DNA of 46,193 nt from Moraxella atlantae NBRC 14588 (GCF_001591265.1 NZ_BCUL01000013.1:1-46193), one strand, 5' to 3'; counted from the first letter of the stretch, positions 24,236 through 32,565 are shown. The notes: generated from the letters alone by a model not told the origin. Program-made: numbers and translations.

Positions 24236-26020
24236 TTACAGATTTGGTACGTTGATGATTTGGATAAGCATACCTTGGTTGGCATACATCGGATTGGGGT
24301 TGCGTTCTGCTGCCAAACGTGAGTACACGCCCACTTGCTCCTCGAACAACTCGGGATTTGCACTAAGCACGATTGGCGGCACCGCAGTCATACCGACAAA
24401 AGGCGACAATGCTGGGTCATTGGGACGCGGCAATGCCAAGATTTCTGCCGTGGTGGCTGAATTGGCGGCATCGTCAAACACGCCCAAACTTGGCGGCACG
24501 TAGTATACGTCTGTGCCATCATTGACTGTACCTAAGCGGTAGATGGTTGCGTTATCGCCATAGCTTGCGCCTGTTGGCTTAAACATATCCTCACCCAGCG
24601 TGTTAAAGTACACCGCACCCGCGTCTGATACAAAGTACATCATGCCGCCCACACCGCGGTTCATCTGACGGCTAAGTGCAGCCTTGGCTTTATACAAGCT
24701 GCCTTTGGCGGCTGCCAGTTTGCCTTCAACACTTGAGAACTCCACGCCTTGCTTGTCAAGGTCGATGATTTGCGTATGGTTGGCTTGCATAAGGCACGCG
24801 CGACGCGTTTCACGCAACAAGCGTGCGGTTTGCTCAAGATAGTATTTGTTTTGTACCACCGCCAGCACCGCGGCATTCCAAGTGAGGTTTAACTCATTGC
24901 GCATTTGAGTGATAGCGTCAATGGTTGCGCTCACTTTCACGCGTGATGGCGAAGCATAAATGCCGTATGATTCAAAGCCCATATCCACACCGGGCGGCGT
25001 CAAAATATAGTTGCCGTCGGCATCTTTGCGCTCATAGTCAAAGACAACTTGCACCTCAACTTCATCTTGCTGTGGCAAGTCAAACGCGCCATCAAACGTG
25101 ACTTCCACGGTGTGATTGTCTAGGTCAGCCGTGCCTGATTGGACTTTGTATTTTTTGCCGTCAATATCCACCTCTTTGCCGTTCACGCCTTGTAGCACGG
25201 ATACGCCTGTGGTGGTTGGGTGGCTCTTGTTCGCGTCATTGGCAACCATCACGCCTTTGACAGTAATCACCACACGACCGCCTAAGAAGGGAGCTTTTTT
25301 GGTGGTGGTATCTGCCTCAAACACGGTGGCGTTGTTGCTGTCTTGACGGGCGGTGTAGCCGACATGGATTGGTGTCTCAAACGTCGCGCCATTGGCTGTC
25401 ATCACCAACGTGTGGCGGTTTTCAAGGTAAGGCAAGCCTGCTTTGTCACCGTCAATAAAATCACCGCGGCTAAATACGCCCATGCGGATATTGGCAGTGG
25501 TGCGCCCAAAAATCAGCGGCACTTCGTTTGAGCCAATCGGGTTTGGCAGCTGCGCAACAATCGGCAAGCTTGATGAAATCAGCGTCATCAAGGTGACTTG
25601 AATGGCCGCTGGTACGACTGACAAGGCTTCATGGTGGTCAAATGACAGCTTGTCAAATTGCTTTTTGGCTTCCACGTCGCTTGAGTGCTCGGTAAAGCCA
25701 TTTAACGCCATTTGAAAGGCAGCCATAATGGTGCGCTCAGATGGCATGTCGCCACCGTTGCGCGCTTGGTAGTCCTCAATGCCAGCCTCTAAGCCATCAA
25801 AAATGCGGTTGATTGCCTCTGGGCGATTGTCCACACCTTTTGAGTTTAAAATAAGCTGCACGGTTTCGGGCAACTGAACGCCAGCGTGGTCTAGGCTGTC
25901 AAACGCCTGCATCACGCCCATGTTTTGGCGGCGGTTTTGATACTCACCCAAAAAGCGGCGAAAATTCTCTAGTTCGGGTTGTACCGCGTTTTGGTATGCT
26001 TTAACGACTTGCTTATCCAT
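24236..26020 (-). CDS. Major capsid protein
   Basis: 594 aa. The helical N-terminal arm (to about residue 130) is followed by SSSLPIVAQLPNPIGSNEVP LI-type text, a P-loop/E-loop region of a T4/P1-like HK97-fold capsid protein. It has a central beta-rich insertion (residues about 225-345) and then a C-terminal A-domain (RTARLLRETRRACLM-like segment and PALSPFVGMTAVPPIVLSAN). Length is close to P1/T4-type capsid proteins. Cleavage by a prohead protease is likely in this group, but no protease gene is seen here. It is the first gene of the phage late cluster, behind late-type promoter site 9. Confidence 0.65.
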   Translation of the reverse strand: MDKQVVKAYQNAVQPELENFRRFLGEYQNRRQNMGVMQAFDSLDHAGVQLPETVQLILNSKGVDNRPEAINRIFDGLEAGIEDYQARNGGDMPSERTIMAAFQMALNGFTEHSSDVEAKKQFDKLSFDHHEALSVVPAAIQVTLMTLISSSLPIVAQLPNPIGSNEVPLIFGRTTANIRMGVFSRGDFIDGDKAGLPYLENRHTLVMTANGATFETPIHVGYTARQDSNNATVFEADTTTKKAPFLGGRVVITVKGVMVANDANKSHPTTTGVSVLQGVNGKEVDIDGKKYKVQSGTADLDNHTVEVTFDGAFDLPQQDEVEVQVVFDYERKDADGNYILTPPGVDMGFESYGIYASPSRVKVSATIDAITQMRNELNLTWNAAVLAVVQNKYYLEQTARLLRETRRACLMQANHTQIIDLDKQGVEFSSVEGKLAAAKGSLYKAKAALSRQMNRGVGGMMYFVSDAGAVYFNTLGEDMFKPTGASYGDNATIYRLGTVNDGTDVYYVPPSLGVFDDAANSATTAEILALPRPNDPALSPFVGMTAVPPIVLSANPELFEEQVGVYSRLAAERNPNPMYANQGMLIQIINVPNL

Positions 26021-26052
26021 AAAATTTCCTCGGGATTAAACTGGATAAGCAC

Positions 26053-26092
26053 AGTGTAAAGGGGCGAAATAAAGGGCTTTAGGGGGTGTTCC
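26053..26092 (-). promoter_or_regulatory. Late-type promoter, site 9 (GGAACACCCCC, -10 TACACT)
   Basis: GGAAC at 26088-26092, 29 bp, then TACACT at 26053-26058. Would drive the capsid operon. The start point is expected near 26046. Confidence 0.7.
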
Positions 26093-26122
26093 AAGGAAGG
26101 ATTGGTCATGGCGCAATCGAGC

Positions 26123-26151
26123 TTGCCATTATATACATAAATGTATATGAT
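26123..26151 (+). promoter_or_regulatory. Promoter of the small toxin mRNA
   Basis: -35 TTGCCA (26123-26128), 17-bp spacer, -10 TATGAT (26146-26151). The spacer contains a perfect inverted repeat ATATACAT-AA-ATGTATAT (26131-26148), a possible operator. The start point would be near 26158, at the base of a 10-bp hairpin. Confidence 0.7.
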
Positions 26152-26357
26152 AAAAAAATCAAGCAAGGTGACGCTTGCTTGATGGGTTACCGCCGCCGCC
26201 CTGTGGAAGTGGCGGCTTCACTGGAGTAAGACGATGAAAACACTGGTTTTAGTCGCTGTTTTCATTGCCCTAATCTTGCTAAGCAGTAATGCTTACTAGA
26301 TTGGGGTAGCCTAAAGGTGGTAGCACACCCATGGCTGGATTGGTGGAAACGCCAATC
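26152..26357 (-). ncRNA. Putative antisense RNA antitoxin (Sib-like arrangement)
   Basis: A minus-strand promoter (-35 TTGTCT at 26387-26392, 17-bp spacer, -10 GATAAT at 26364-26369) would start an RNA near 26357, right at a 7-bp hairpin (26337-26358). It would end at a 10-bp perfect hairpin (26158-26183, arms ATCAAGCAAG and CTTGCTTGAT) followed by seven Ts (26152-26158). The RNA of about 205 nt covers the whole toxin gene and leader, as Sib RNAs cover ibs. Promoter and terminator are read directly; the RNA itself is inferred. Confidence 0.65.
26234..26299 (+). CDS. Ibs-like small hydrophobic toxin (21 aa)
   Basis: A 21-residue peptide beginning MKTLVLVAVFIA and ending LLSSNAY, with GGAG well placed before the ATG. 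It is a single hydrophobic stretch with a lysine at position 2 and a C-terminal S-x-A-Y, closely like E. coli Ibs toxins (ending in SFSAY). Such peptides insert in the inner membrane and collapse the proton gradient. The mRNA leader forms two hairpins (26158-26183 and one with GCCGCC/GGCGGC arms near 26194-26215), as in other type I toxins. It lies between the capsid operon and a small regulator gene. Confidence 0.7.
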   Translation: MKTLVLVAVFIALILLSSNAY

Positions 26358-26397
26358 CACTCCATTATCCCAAAATCCAACATAAAAGACAACCGCC

Positions 26398-26637
26398 ATG
26401 TCGCACCGCAATTATAATCACACCGAATACGCCAAACGCGCTCGTGCCAACTACAATGCCAAAGCTATCGCCAATGTTGGCGTACAGTTTCGTCAAGCCG
26501 ACCAAGCCGCCCTTGATGCATTAAATGCCTTAACCGAAATTTACGGCTCACGCGCCAACGCCGTCAAACAAGCCTTGTTGGCACACTATGCCACATTACA
26601 ACACACTATACCACACGACAATCCGTCCATTGACTAA
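26398..26637 (+). CDS. Small ribbon-helix-helix-like protein
   Basis: 79 aa. After a Tyr/Asn/Arg-rich N-terminus the segment VGVQFRQADQAALDALNALT then EIYGSRANAVKQALLAHYA has the strand-helix-helix pattern of Arc/CopG DNA-binding proteins. It is transcribed opposite to the virion genes and its stop overlaps the end of the integrase chimera by three bases. No good ribosome-binding site is visible. It might regulate the element; whether it acts on the GGAAC sites or the neighbouring inverted repeat is unknown. Confidence 0.5.
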   Translation: MSHRNYNHTEYAKRARANYNAKAIANVGVQFRQADQAALDALNALTEIYGSRANAVKQALLAHYATLQHTIPHDNPSID

Positions 26638-27506
26638 TCCAGCGGACTTACATCATCAATCAGGCTTTCATCAAACGCGGGCAAAAAGTTTAAGTCGAAC
26701 TTTTGGTTAAACACATATTTGACCCCAAAATCCGCCATGATGCTGCTACCTGTGCGCCCCACGCACTCCATATAAATAAAATTGTCCTCTGCCAGCAGCA
26801 AACAAAACAAATCGCTAACCTTGGGTATCCAATCGGGGATATTCACCAACCGTTCGCGCCCGTGCAAATTGATGTCGTACGGCTCAACCTGCCCTGCCAT
26901 CGTGATATCCTCGGGCTGAATGATTAGGTTGTTATCATACACTGCCCCACCAATAAACTGCTCACACGTCAGCATAGCATGACCCAATGGCTCATAGTCA
27001 AAAGCATGCTCATCCATCATCACCCCCGACGCCACACCCAATCCGCCCCATGTTTCATCGTCACGGTTAGCAAACGGGCTGTCAGGTACGGGCAAAATCA
27101 CCTTGCGAAAGGCAAACGCTGGGATAGATTGCAAACTTTGTAGCACAATGGCGCGGCTGGCAAGCCACTCCTCAAACACCGACTTAAAATCCGTGCGAAA
27201 CTCATACACCTTGCGCCGCGCCTCTTCGGCAAAATGCTGTTTTGGGTCAATATCCTTTGCCAGCAATTCTTGGCAGATGATTTTTTGCTTGCGCGCATCT
27301 GCCAAACTCACCGCGGGATAACGCCCCAAATTAACCATATCCTTTTTGCCAGTAAATGGACGCGTGTATTGTAGATACCAAGTGCGCGTGTTTGATGTTG
27401 TGATATTGAGAACCAGACCTTCGCCATCGTATAGCCGATAGTTTTTATCTTTCGGCTTGGCTTTTTCAACCTCGGTTGCAGTAAGCGGACGTGTTTGACG
27501 TGGCAT
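26634..27506 (-). pseudogene. Chimera: tyrosine integrase arm domain fused to a phage virion protein
   Basis: 290 aa. Residues 1 to about 120 (TATEVEKAKPKDKNYRLYDG, YLQYTRPFTGKKDMVNLGRY, SLADARKQK) are the arm-type DNA-binding domain (DUF4102) of P4-like integrases. The core-binding and catalytic domains with the R-H-R-Y residues are missing. After EEWLASRAIVLQ the frame continues as a different acidic protein (FAFRKVILPVPDSP to YMECVGRTGSSIMADFGVKY) that fits a virion gene just upstream of capsid. The start has AAGG upstream. The junction near 27,120-27,150 shows a deletion between the integrase and the virion genes. Integration/excision function must be lost. Confidence 0.75.
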
Positions 27507-27566
27507 AACAGTAAACCTTTTTTGATAAAACAGTAAAATACAACTTTTACTGCCAGCTTTACTGTT
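27507..27566. repeat. Four CAGTAAA repeats upstream of the integrase remnant
   Basis: AACAGTAAA occurs at 27507-27515 and 27529-27537. Its inverse TTTACTG occurs at 27546-27552 and 27558-27566 (the last as TTTACTGTT). Two direct copies face two inverted copies within 60 bp, between the integrase start and tRNA-Leu. They are candidates for arm-type integrase or excisionase sites, or for a repressor operator. Confidence 0.5.
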
Positions 27567-27612
27567 AAAAACTGTATATTGCTACATACGCAAGCATACG
27601 CCAACAGACAAC

Positions 27613-27646
27613 AAAAAAGCCCAAACGCTTGCTGCGTAAGGGCTTT
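27613..27646 (-). terminator. tRNA operon terminator
   Basis: Arms AAAGCCC and GGGCTTT enclose an inner ACGC/GCGT pair, followed by six Ts on the minus strand, 34 bases after tRNA-Leu(CAA). Confidence 0.8.
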
Positions 27647-27679
27647 ACATACATCTACATACGTCTACAGATTGTTAGA

Positions 27680-27766
27680 TGGTACCAGTGGTCGGACTCG
27701 AACCGACACGCTTTTAAGGGCATCGGATTTTGAATCCGACGTGTCTACCAATTTCACCACACTGGC
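27680..27766 (-). tRNA. tRNA-Leu (anticodon CAA)
   Basis: 87 nt including an encoded CCA. The acceptor stem GCCAGTG/CACTGGT, long variable arm of a class II tRNA, anticodon loop TTCAAAA and T-loop GGTTCGAGTCC are all present. The integrase remnant lies just downstream of its 3' end, the usual attachment-site position for P4-type integrases. Confidence 0.95.
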
Positions 27767-27785
27767 ATAAGCGGTGCTTCATATA

Positions 27786-27870
27786 TGGTGGGGACGGAGA
27801 GACTCGAACTCTCACACCTCGCGGCGCTGGAACCTAAATCCAGTGCGTCTACCAATTTCGCCACGTCCCC
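27786..27870 (-). tRNA. tRNA-Leu (anticodon UAG)
   Basis: 85 nt including CCA. Acceptor stem GGGGACG/CGTCCCC, anticodon loop TTTAGGT, variable arm and AGTTCGAGTCT T-arm are visible. Lies 19 bases upstream of tRNA-Leu(CAA) and is probably co-transcribed with it. Confidence 0.95.
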
Positions 27871-27939
27871 GTTGTCTGTACTTCGACGTTTGTGTCAGCT
27901 TAGCGTTGTGTGGCTTGCTGTCCGTCTCAGTGGTTGCTT

Positions 27940-27967
27940 ATTATAGTCATTTCTAAAACCATTGCAA
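27940..27967 (-). promoter_or_regulatory. Promoter of the tRNA-Leu pair
   Basis: -35 TTGCAA (27962-27967), 16-bp spacer, -10 TATAAT (27940-27945) on the minus strand, about 65 bases before the first tRNA. The flank towards the kinase gene is rich in A and T runs. Confidence 0.75.
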
Positions 27968-28022
27968 GCACTTTTTTTAAAATTTTGCATTTTTTTTGAT
28001 ATTTTTTTTGTATAGGCAGCAA

Positions 28023-29030
28023 TTAAGCAAAAATCTGTGTAATGCCCAACAAATTTTGACGATTATCGGGGTGTTTTGCCAACAAGCTGCCAATAAATTT
28101 ACCCAGTAGATCGGCTTGTTGAGCGTTGAATGTCGTGTCATTGGCAAAACGCGTATCAATACGCGCTTTGATATCAGGCAATGGTGAGTTTTGATGGGTG
28201 TACGCCCAGTCGCGAATGGTAGCAGCAGTAAATAGGCGTGTATTGGTGAATAATTCAAATAATATCACACCGACACTGTAATTTTCTTGTGCGCGGCTTG
28301 GTGTTGCGCCCATAAATTGCTCAGGTGCCATATAAGCAGGCGTGCCTGCGGTGGTGGTTGGTGCTGGCAGTGTTTGACCATGCGCGAGGGGCAAATTTTG
28401 CGCCAAGGCGAAGTCTAATACAATAAGCTGTTGATGGTCGGGGGCATAGAGGATATTGCTTGGTTTTACGTCGCCATGCAGTAGATTCAAATCATGTAGC
28501 GCATTGAGTGTTCGGCAGAGCTGATGGGCGATATTTAGCGATTGGGCAAAGTTGAGCGACTGCTCGCCAATCAGCTGACGCAAATTTGGTGCAGCATAAC
28601 ACGGCATAGCCAAAAAACCACCGCATGTGGCATTGGGTGTGATGTCATAAAACAGTAATTGCGCCACGCCTGCCTGCTTGGTTGCAAGGTTATGGCTAGC
28701 TTCAGGCTTGTTTTCGGCAAGTGCACAGATGGCAAATTGCTGACAGGTTTGCAGCATGCCAATTTCATGGCTCAATTGCGTTTGGCTCAGCGTGCTTGCG
28801 GTTGGCAGCAGGGTTTTGATAACCAATGGCAAGTTAAACGCTGTCTGTTGGCGGTGGTTTGCACAAGCAGCTTGCAATGGGCAAAAGCTTGCCGTAACTT
28901 GCCACAAAATGACATGATTCAGTACTGATTGGTGCAGAATGTGCCAATTGGCAAATTTAGCTTGATAACGCTTGCCGTAAATAGTCACCTGATCGGGTAA
29001 CATTGGTGGGTTTGGTAAAACTGGTTGCAT
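28023..29030 (-). CDS. Serine/threonine protein kinase, eukaryote-like
   Basis: 335 aa. The kinase core is clear: LVIKTL (ATP-binding Lys) near residue 90, catalytic loop LLHGDVKPSNIL, metal-binding segment VLDFALAQN, activation segment end GTPAYMAPEQF, and YSVGVILFELF. The DFG motif reads DFA, and a glycine-rich loop is hard to see, so activity may be atypical. No membrane helix or sensor domain is evident. It stands alone between rimO (divergent) and the tRNA genes. The target is unknown. Confidence 0.85.
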   Translation of the reverse strand: MQPVLPNPPMLPDQVTIYGKRYQAKFANWHILHQSVLNHVILWQVTASFCPLQAACANHRQQTAFNLPLVIKTLLPTASTLSQTQLSHEIGMLQTCQQFAICALAENKPEASHNLATKQAGVAQLLFYDITPNATCGGFLAMPCYAAPNLRQLIGEQSLNFAQSLNIAHQLCRTLNALHDLNLLHGDVKPSNILYAPDHQQLIVLDFALAQNLPLAHGQTLPAPTTTAGTPAYMAPEQFMGATPSRAQENYSVGVILFELFTNTRLFTAATIRDWAYTHQNSPLPDIKARIDTRFANDTTFNAQQADLLGKFIGSLLAKHPDNRQNLLGITQIFA

Positions 29031-29085
29031 GAAAAGACGGTGGTTGTTTTTATAACTTTTTAGGCAAGCGTGCCAGCGTTACTTT

Positions 29086-29131
29086 TTTCAAGATTTAAAA
29101 GCTTAAAGTTTCAAGATTTAAAAGCTTAAAG
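29086..29131. repeat. Perfect 23-bp tandem duplication upstream of rimO
   Basis: TTTCAAGATTTAAAAGCTTA plus AAG occurs twice without change at 29086-29108 and 29109-29131, in the divergent region between the kinase gene and rimO. It may alter promoter spacing of either gene. Confidence 0.85.
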
Positions 29132-29194
29132 GTTTGGCAAAATAGGCAAAAAACGTTACAATGTGCGGTTATTTTAGCACAGGACAAGCCTATC

Positions 29195-30706
29195 ATGCCA
29201 ACCGAACCTCGTTTGTATGTGCCTACTGCCACAGCCACCAGTCAGCCTACGCCAAACCCTAGCGAAACGGGCTATCACCATCAAGCCAACCACAACCAAA
29301 ACCGTGATGTTGCCGATAGTGCCGCGTTTGCCAATCCAAATCAGGCAACGCTCAAAAAATCTGCGCCAAAGGTCGGTTTTGTGTCACTTGGTTGCCCCAA
29401 GGCACTGGTCGATAGCGAGCGCATTATCACCCAGTTGACTCAACAAGGCTATGATGTGGCTGGTGATTATAACGGCGCGGATTTGGTCGTCGTCAATACC
29501 TGTGGGTTTATTGAATCGGCGGTGCAAGAGTCGCTTGATGCGATTGGTGAGGCGATTGAGCACAATGGCAAGGTTATCGTGACGGGCTGTTTGGGTAAAG
29601 ATGCGGCAAAAATTCAAGCCATGCATCCTGCTGTGCTTGCGGTTACAGGTGCGCATGCCTACGACGCGGTGATCGATGCGGTCAATCATCATCTGCCCAA
29701 ACCTGCGCCCATCAAAGATTATGACCCAAAAATTGACCTCATCAATGTAAGCGGTGTCAAGCTTACGCCCAAGCATTATGCCTATGTCAAAATCAGTGAA
29801 GGCTGTAACCATCGCTGCACGTTTTGTATTATTCCAAGTTTGCGCGGTGATTTGGTGTCGCGTCCAATTGACCAAGTGATGCATGAGGTATCGGCGTTGC
29901 AACGTGCAGGCGTCAAGGAATTGCTGATTATCTCACAAGACACGTCAGCGTACGGCGTGGATTTGAAGTATAAAACCAGTTTTTGGCAAGGCATGCCGCT
30001 GCGCTCGAAGTTTTTTGACTTATGCCAAGCTTTAGGGCAGCTTAATCGCCCTAACGCGCCGTTGTGGGTGCGCCTGCACTATGTATACCCCTACCCCCAT
30101 GTGGATGATGTGGTGCGCTTGATGGCACAGGGCAAGATTTTGCCGTATCTGGATATTCCGTTTCAGCATGCCAGCCCATCGGTACTTAAGGCAATGAAAC
30201 GTCCTGCTCACAGTGAAAACACGCTGGCACGCATTCAAGCATGGCGTGAAATTTGTCCTGATATCGCCATTCGCTCAACGTTTGTGGTCGGCTTTCCTGG
30301 TGAAACCGAAGACGACTTTGAATATTTGCTTGATTGGCTAGCGCAAGCACAGCTTGACCGTGTGGGTGCGTTTACTTATTCAGACGTTGAAGGTGCGGTA
30401 GCAAACGATCTGCCCAATCCCGTGCCTGAAGCCATCAAGCAAGAACGCTATGAGCGTTTGATGGCGTTACAACAGCGCATTTCTGCCGACAAGCTGCAGC
30501 AAAAAGTCGGTAAAACCTTAACGGTATTGGTTGATGATATCGACACTGAAGAAAACATTGCCATTTGCCGCAGCTACGCTGACGCGCCCGAGATTGACGG
30601 GCATGTGTATGTCGATGACATTGACGCGACAGTAAAAATCGGTGACTTTATCACGGTTAGGATTGATGAAGCCAGCGAATACGATTTATTTGCCCGTTTT
30701 GGCTAA
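29195..30706 (+). CDS. rimO: Ribosomal protein S12 methylthiotransferase RimO
   Basis: 503 aa. It adds a methylthio group to Asp88 of ribosomal protein S12 using two 4Fe-4S clusters and SAM. The UPF0004 domain starts at [20 protein letters not shown]; its cysteines (GCPK, VVNTCGF, VTGCLG) bind one cluster. The radical-SAM motif is [19 protein letters not shown]-terminal TRAM domain ([20 protein letters not shown]) follows. It is longer than usual by about 55 residues because of a Pro/Thr/Asn-rich N-terminal extension; a later start cannot be excluded. Transcribed divergently from the kinase gene. Confidence 0.95.
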   Translation: MPTEPRLYVPTATATSQPTPNPSETGYHHQANHNQNRDVADSAAFANPNQATLKKSAPKVGFVSLGCPKALVDSERIITQLTQQGYDVAGDYNGADLVVVNTCGFIESAVQESLDAIGEAIEHNGKVIVTGCLGKDAAKIQAMHPAVLAVTGAHAYDAVIDAVNHHLPKPAPIKDYDPKIDLINVSGVKLTPKHYAYVKISEGCNHRCTFCIIPSLRGDLVSRPIDQVMHEVSALQRAGVKELLIISQDTSAYGVDLKYKTSFWQGMPLRSKFFDLCQALGQLNRPNAPLWVRLHYVYPYPHVDDVVRLMAQGKILPYLDIPFQHASPSVLKAMKRPAHSENTLARIQAWREICPDIAIRSTFVVGFPGETEDDFEYLLDWLAQAQLDRVGAFTYSDVEGAVANDLPNPVPEAIKQERYERLMALQQRISADKLQQKVGKTLTVLVDDIDTEENIAICRSYADAPEIDGHVYVDDIDATVKIGDFITVRIDEASEYDLFARFG

Positions 30707-30734
30707 AATGCTGTTTAAATTCTAGGTCGCCGCT

Positions 30735-31640
30735 ATGACATCTATGATGAACGCGCTACATGCTCACCCACGAACAGCCTTGCTGCTGGCTTTGGTGCGT
30801 GGAATTGGACAGATCATGCTGCAAGGCAACGGCTGGACGGGGCTGCTGTTTTTGCTTGGGCTGTTGGTGGGTAACTGGCAAGTGGCTGTTGGTACGCTGA
30901 TTGGGGCAGTGGTCGGTACACTAACCGCGTACACGTTGCGCTTTGATGCCCAAGGCATTACAAACGGTTTGTATGGTTTTAGCCCTGCGCTGGTGGGTGC
31001 GGCGGCGGTGTTTTTCTTTGGTTTAAATTTGCCTGCGGTTGTGTTGGGTGTGATTGGTGCGGCGGTGGCGGCATGGCTGCAATGTACTTTGGCACAGCGC
31101 AAGGTGGCAGCCTATACCTTGCCGTTTGTGGTGGTGGCGTGGGTGGTGCATGTAGTCGGCGTGTATGGCTTGGGCTTGGCAAATGCGGCTGATGTGCAGC
31201 CTTTGGTTGATTTGCCAGTCGGTGCATGGGCTGCACTGTTTAACGGTATTGGACAGGTGATTTTTCAGGGTGCGCCTGTTGCAGGTGTGCTATTTGTGAT
31301 TGGTCTTGCGATGGCAGGGGCAGTGCCTGCAGCGGCAGGTGTGTTAGGCGCGCTGATTGGCATATTGCTCGCTATCTTGACAGCGCAAGCGCAAGCGGAT
31401 ATTGCCTTGGGTTTGTTTGGCTATAACAGTGCTTTGGCGGCGATTACACTGGCAGGTCAGCCTGTGCGCACGACGTGGGCGGCAGTATGTTGGGTGGTGG
31501 TGGCTTCAGTGGTGGCGTTTATTTTGCAATTACTCTTTAGCCAGTTTACAGGCATGGATATGCTGGGTGGGGTGCTAACCTTGCCGTTCGTGGTGGCGGT
31601 ATGGATGGTAGCAGGGCTACGGCGCGTGGTTAATGCTTAG
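30735..31640 (+). CDS. Urea transporter (Yut/UT family)
   Basis: 301 aa, about ten membrane helices. The family's two homologous halves are seen in the repeated GQIMLQGNGWTGLLFLLGLL and GQVIFQGAPVAGVLFVIGLA, each lining half the urea channel, and in the paired NGLYGFSPALVGAA and LGLFGYNSALAAITL. It would let urea cross the inner membrane down its gradient. No urease genes are in the window. It lies 28 bases after rimO and could share its transcript. Confidence 0.85.
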   Translation: MTSMMNALHAHPRTALLLALVRGIGQIMLQGNGWTGLLFLLGLLVGNWQVAVGTLIGAVVGTLTAYTLRFDAQGITNGLYGFSPALVGAAAVFFFGLNLPAVVLGVIGAAVAAWLQCTLAQRKVAAYTLPFVVVAWVVHVVGVYGLGLANAADVQPLVDLPVGAWAALFNGIGQVIFQGAPVAGVLFVIGLAMAGAVPAAAGVLGALIGILLAILTAQAQADIALGLFGYNSALAAITLAGQPVRTTWAAVCWVVVASVVAFILQLLFSQFTGMDMLGGVLTLPFVVAVWMVAGLRRVVNA

Positions 31641-31784
31641 GCAGTTTTGTTCAATAACTTTTTACTACACACTCAATACGGTCAAGACGCTGTTAAATGA
31701 TGGGTAAATTTGCTAGAATTTGCGCATTTAGCTGATACTTACGCCTATTTTTCATTGATTTTATAAAAATCCATCGAGGTTGCC

Positions 31785-32516
31785 ATGTCTGATAAAGCCC
31801 CACGTTATAACCGTATTTTACTCAAACTCTCTGGCGAAGCGCTGGCGGGTAAAAACGACATGGGCATTGACTCAGACGTGCTCGATACCATGAGCCTTGC
31901 TATTGCACATCTGGTTGGCCTAGGCGTGCAGGTAGGCATTGTGGTCGGCGGTGGTAATTTGTACCGTGGTAGCCAGTTGCAAAAACAAGGCTTGGTCGGA
32001 CGCGTGACGGGTGACCAAATGGGTATGCTTGCTACGGTCATGAACGGGCTTGCGCTGCGTGACGCGCTTGAGCGTCGTAACATCAAATGCCGCCTGATGT
32101 CTGCGCTACCCATAGGTGAAGTCACCGAAAACTACAGCAGTCGTAATGCCATTCGCCACTTAAAAAACAACGAAGTGTGTATTTTTGTTGCAGGTACGGG
32201 TAATCCGTTTTTTACCACCGATACGGCGGCATGCTTGCGCGGCATTGAAATTCAAGCGCACTTGATTTTAAAGGCGACCAAAGTCGATGGGATTTATACC
32301 AAAGACCCCAGTCAGTTTGAGGATGCTTTAAAATACGATGAACTGACGTTTGATCAAGTGCTTGATCAAAAATTGGGCGTGATGGATTTAACCGCGATTG
32401 CGCTGCTGCGTGAGCACAATGTACCGTTGCAAGTATTTGATATGAGCAAGCCCAATGCACTGCTACGCGTGGTGATGGGCGAGCCTGAAGGTACGCGCGT
32501 TTATCAACAGGTCTAG
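31785..32516 (+). CDS. pyrH: UMP kinase
   Basis: 243 aa, normal length. It phosphorylates UMP to UDP. Visible are the amino-acid-kinase start [13 protein letters not shown], the [12 protein letters not shown] loop, [20 protein letters not shown] for UMP and GTP-effector contacts, [13 protein letters not shown], and [11 protein letters not shown]. It begins the conserved pyrH-frr-uppS-cdsA-dxr gene order, following a gap of about 145 bases after the urea transporter gene that contains a probable promoter. The usual upstream rpsB-tsf are not here. Confidence 0.97.
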   Translation: MSDKAPRYNRILLKLSGEALAGKNDMGIDSDVLDTMSLAIAHLVGLGVQVGIVVGGGNLYRGSQLQKQGLVGRVTGDQMGMLATVMNGLALRDALERRNIKCRLMSALPIGEVTENYSSRNAIRHLKNNEVCIFVAGTGNPFFTTDTAACLRGIEIQAHLILKATKVDGIYTKDPSQFEDALKYDELTFDQVLDQKLGVMDLTAIALLREHNVPLQVFDMSKPNALLRVVMGEPEGTRVYQQV

Positions 32517-32565
32517 TTTTTACTAATTTTATTTTGACTATTTAGGGAACCTTAAGGAATCAACC

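Noticed and set aside
1876-26092. GGAAC boxes as -35 elements of an ECF (RpoE-like) sigma factor
   Set aside because: ECF promoters need about 16 bp between GGAAC and their -10; here the constant distance to a sigma70-like hexamer is 29 bp and no ECF -10 is seen at 16 bp.
26634-27506. A functional integrase gene
   Set aside because: Only the arm DNA-binding domain is present; the core-binding and catalytic domain with R-H-R-Y residues is absent.
27680-27766. Second attachment site matching the tRNA-Leu(CAA) 3' end at the left of the window
   Set aside because: No copy of the tRNA 3' end was seen in positions 1-2000 or elsewhere in the phage region; the other end is probably outside the window.
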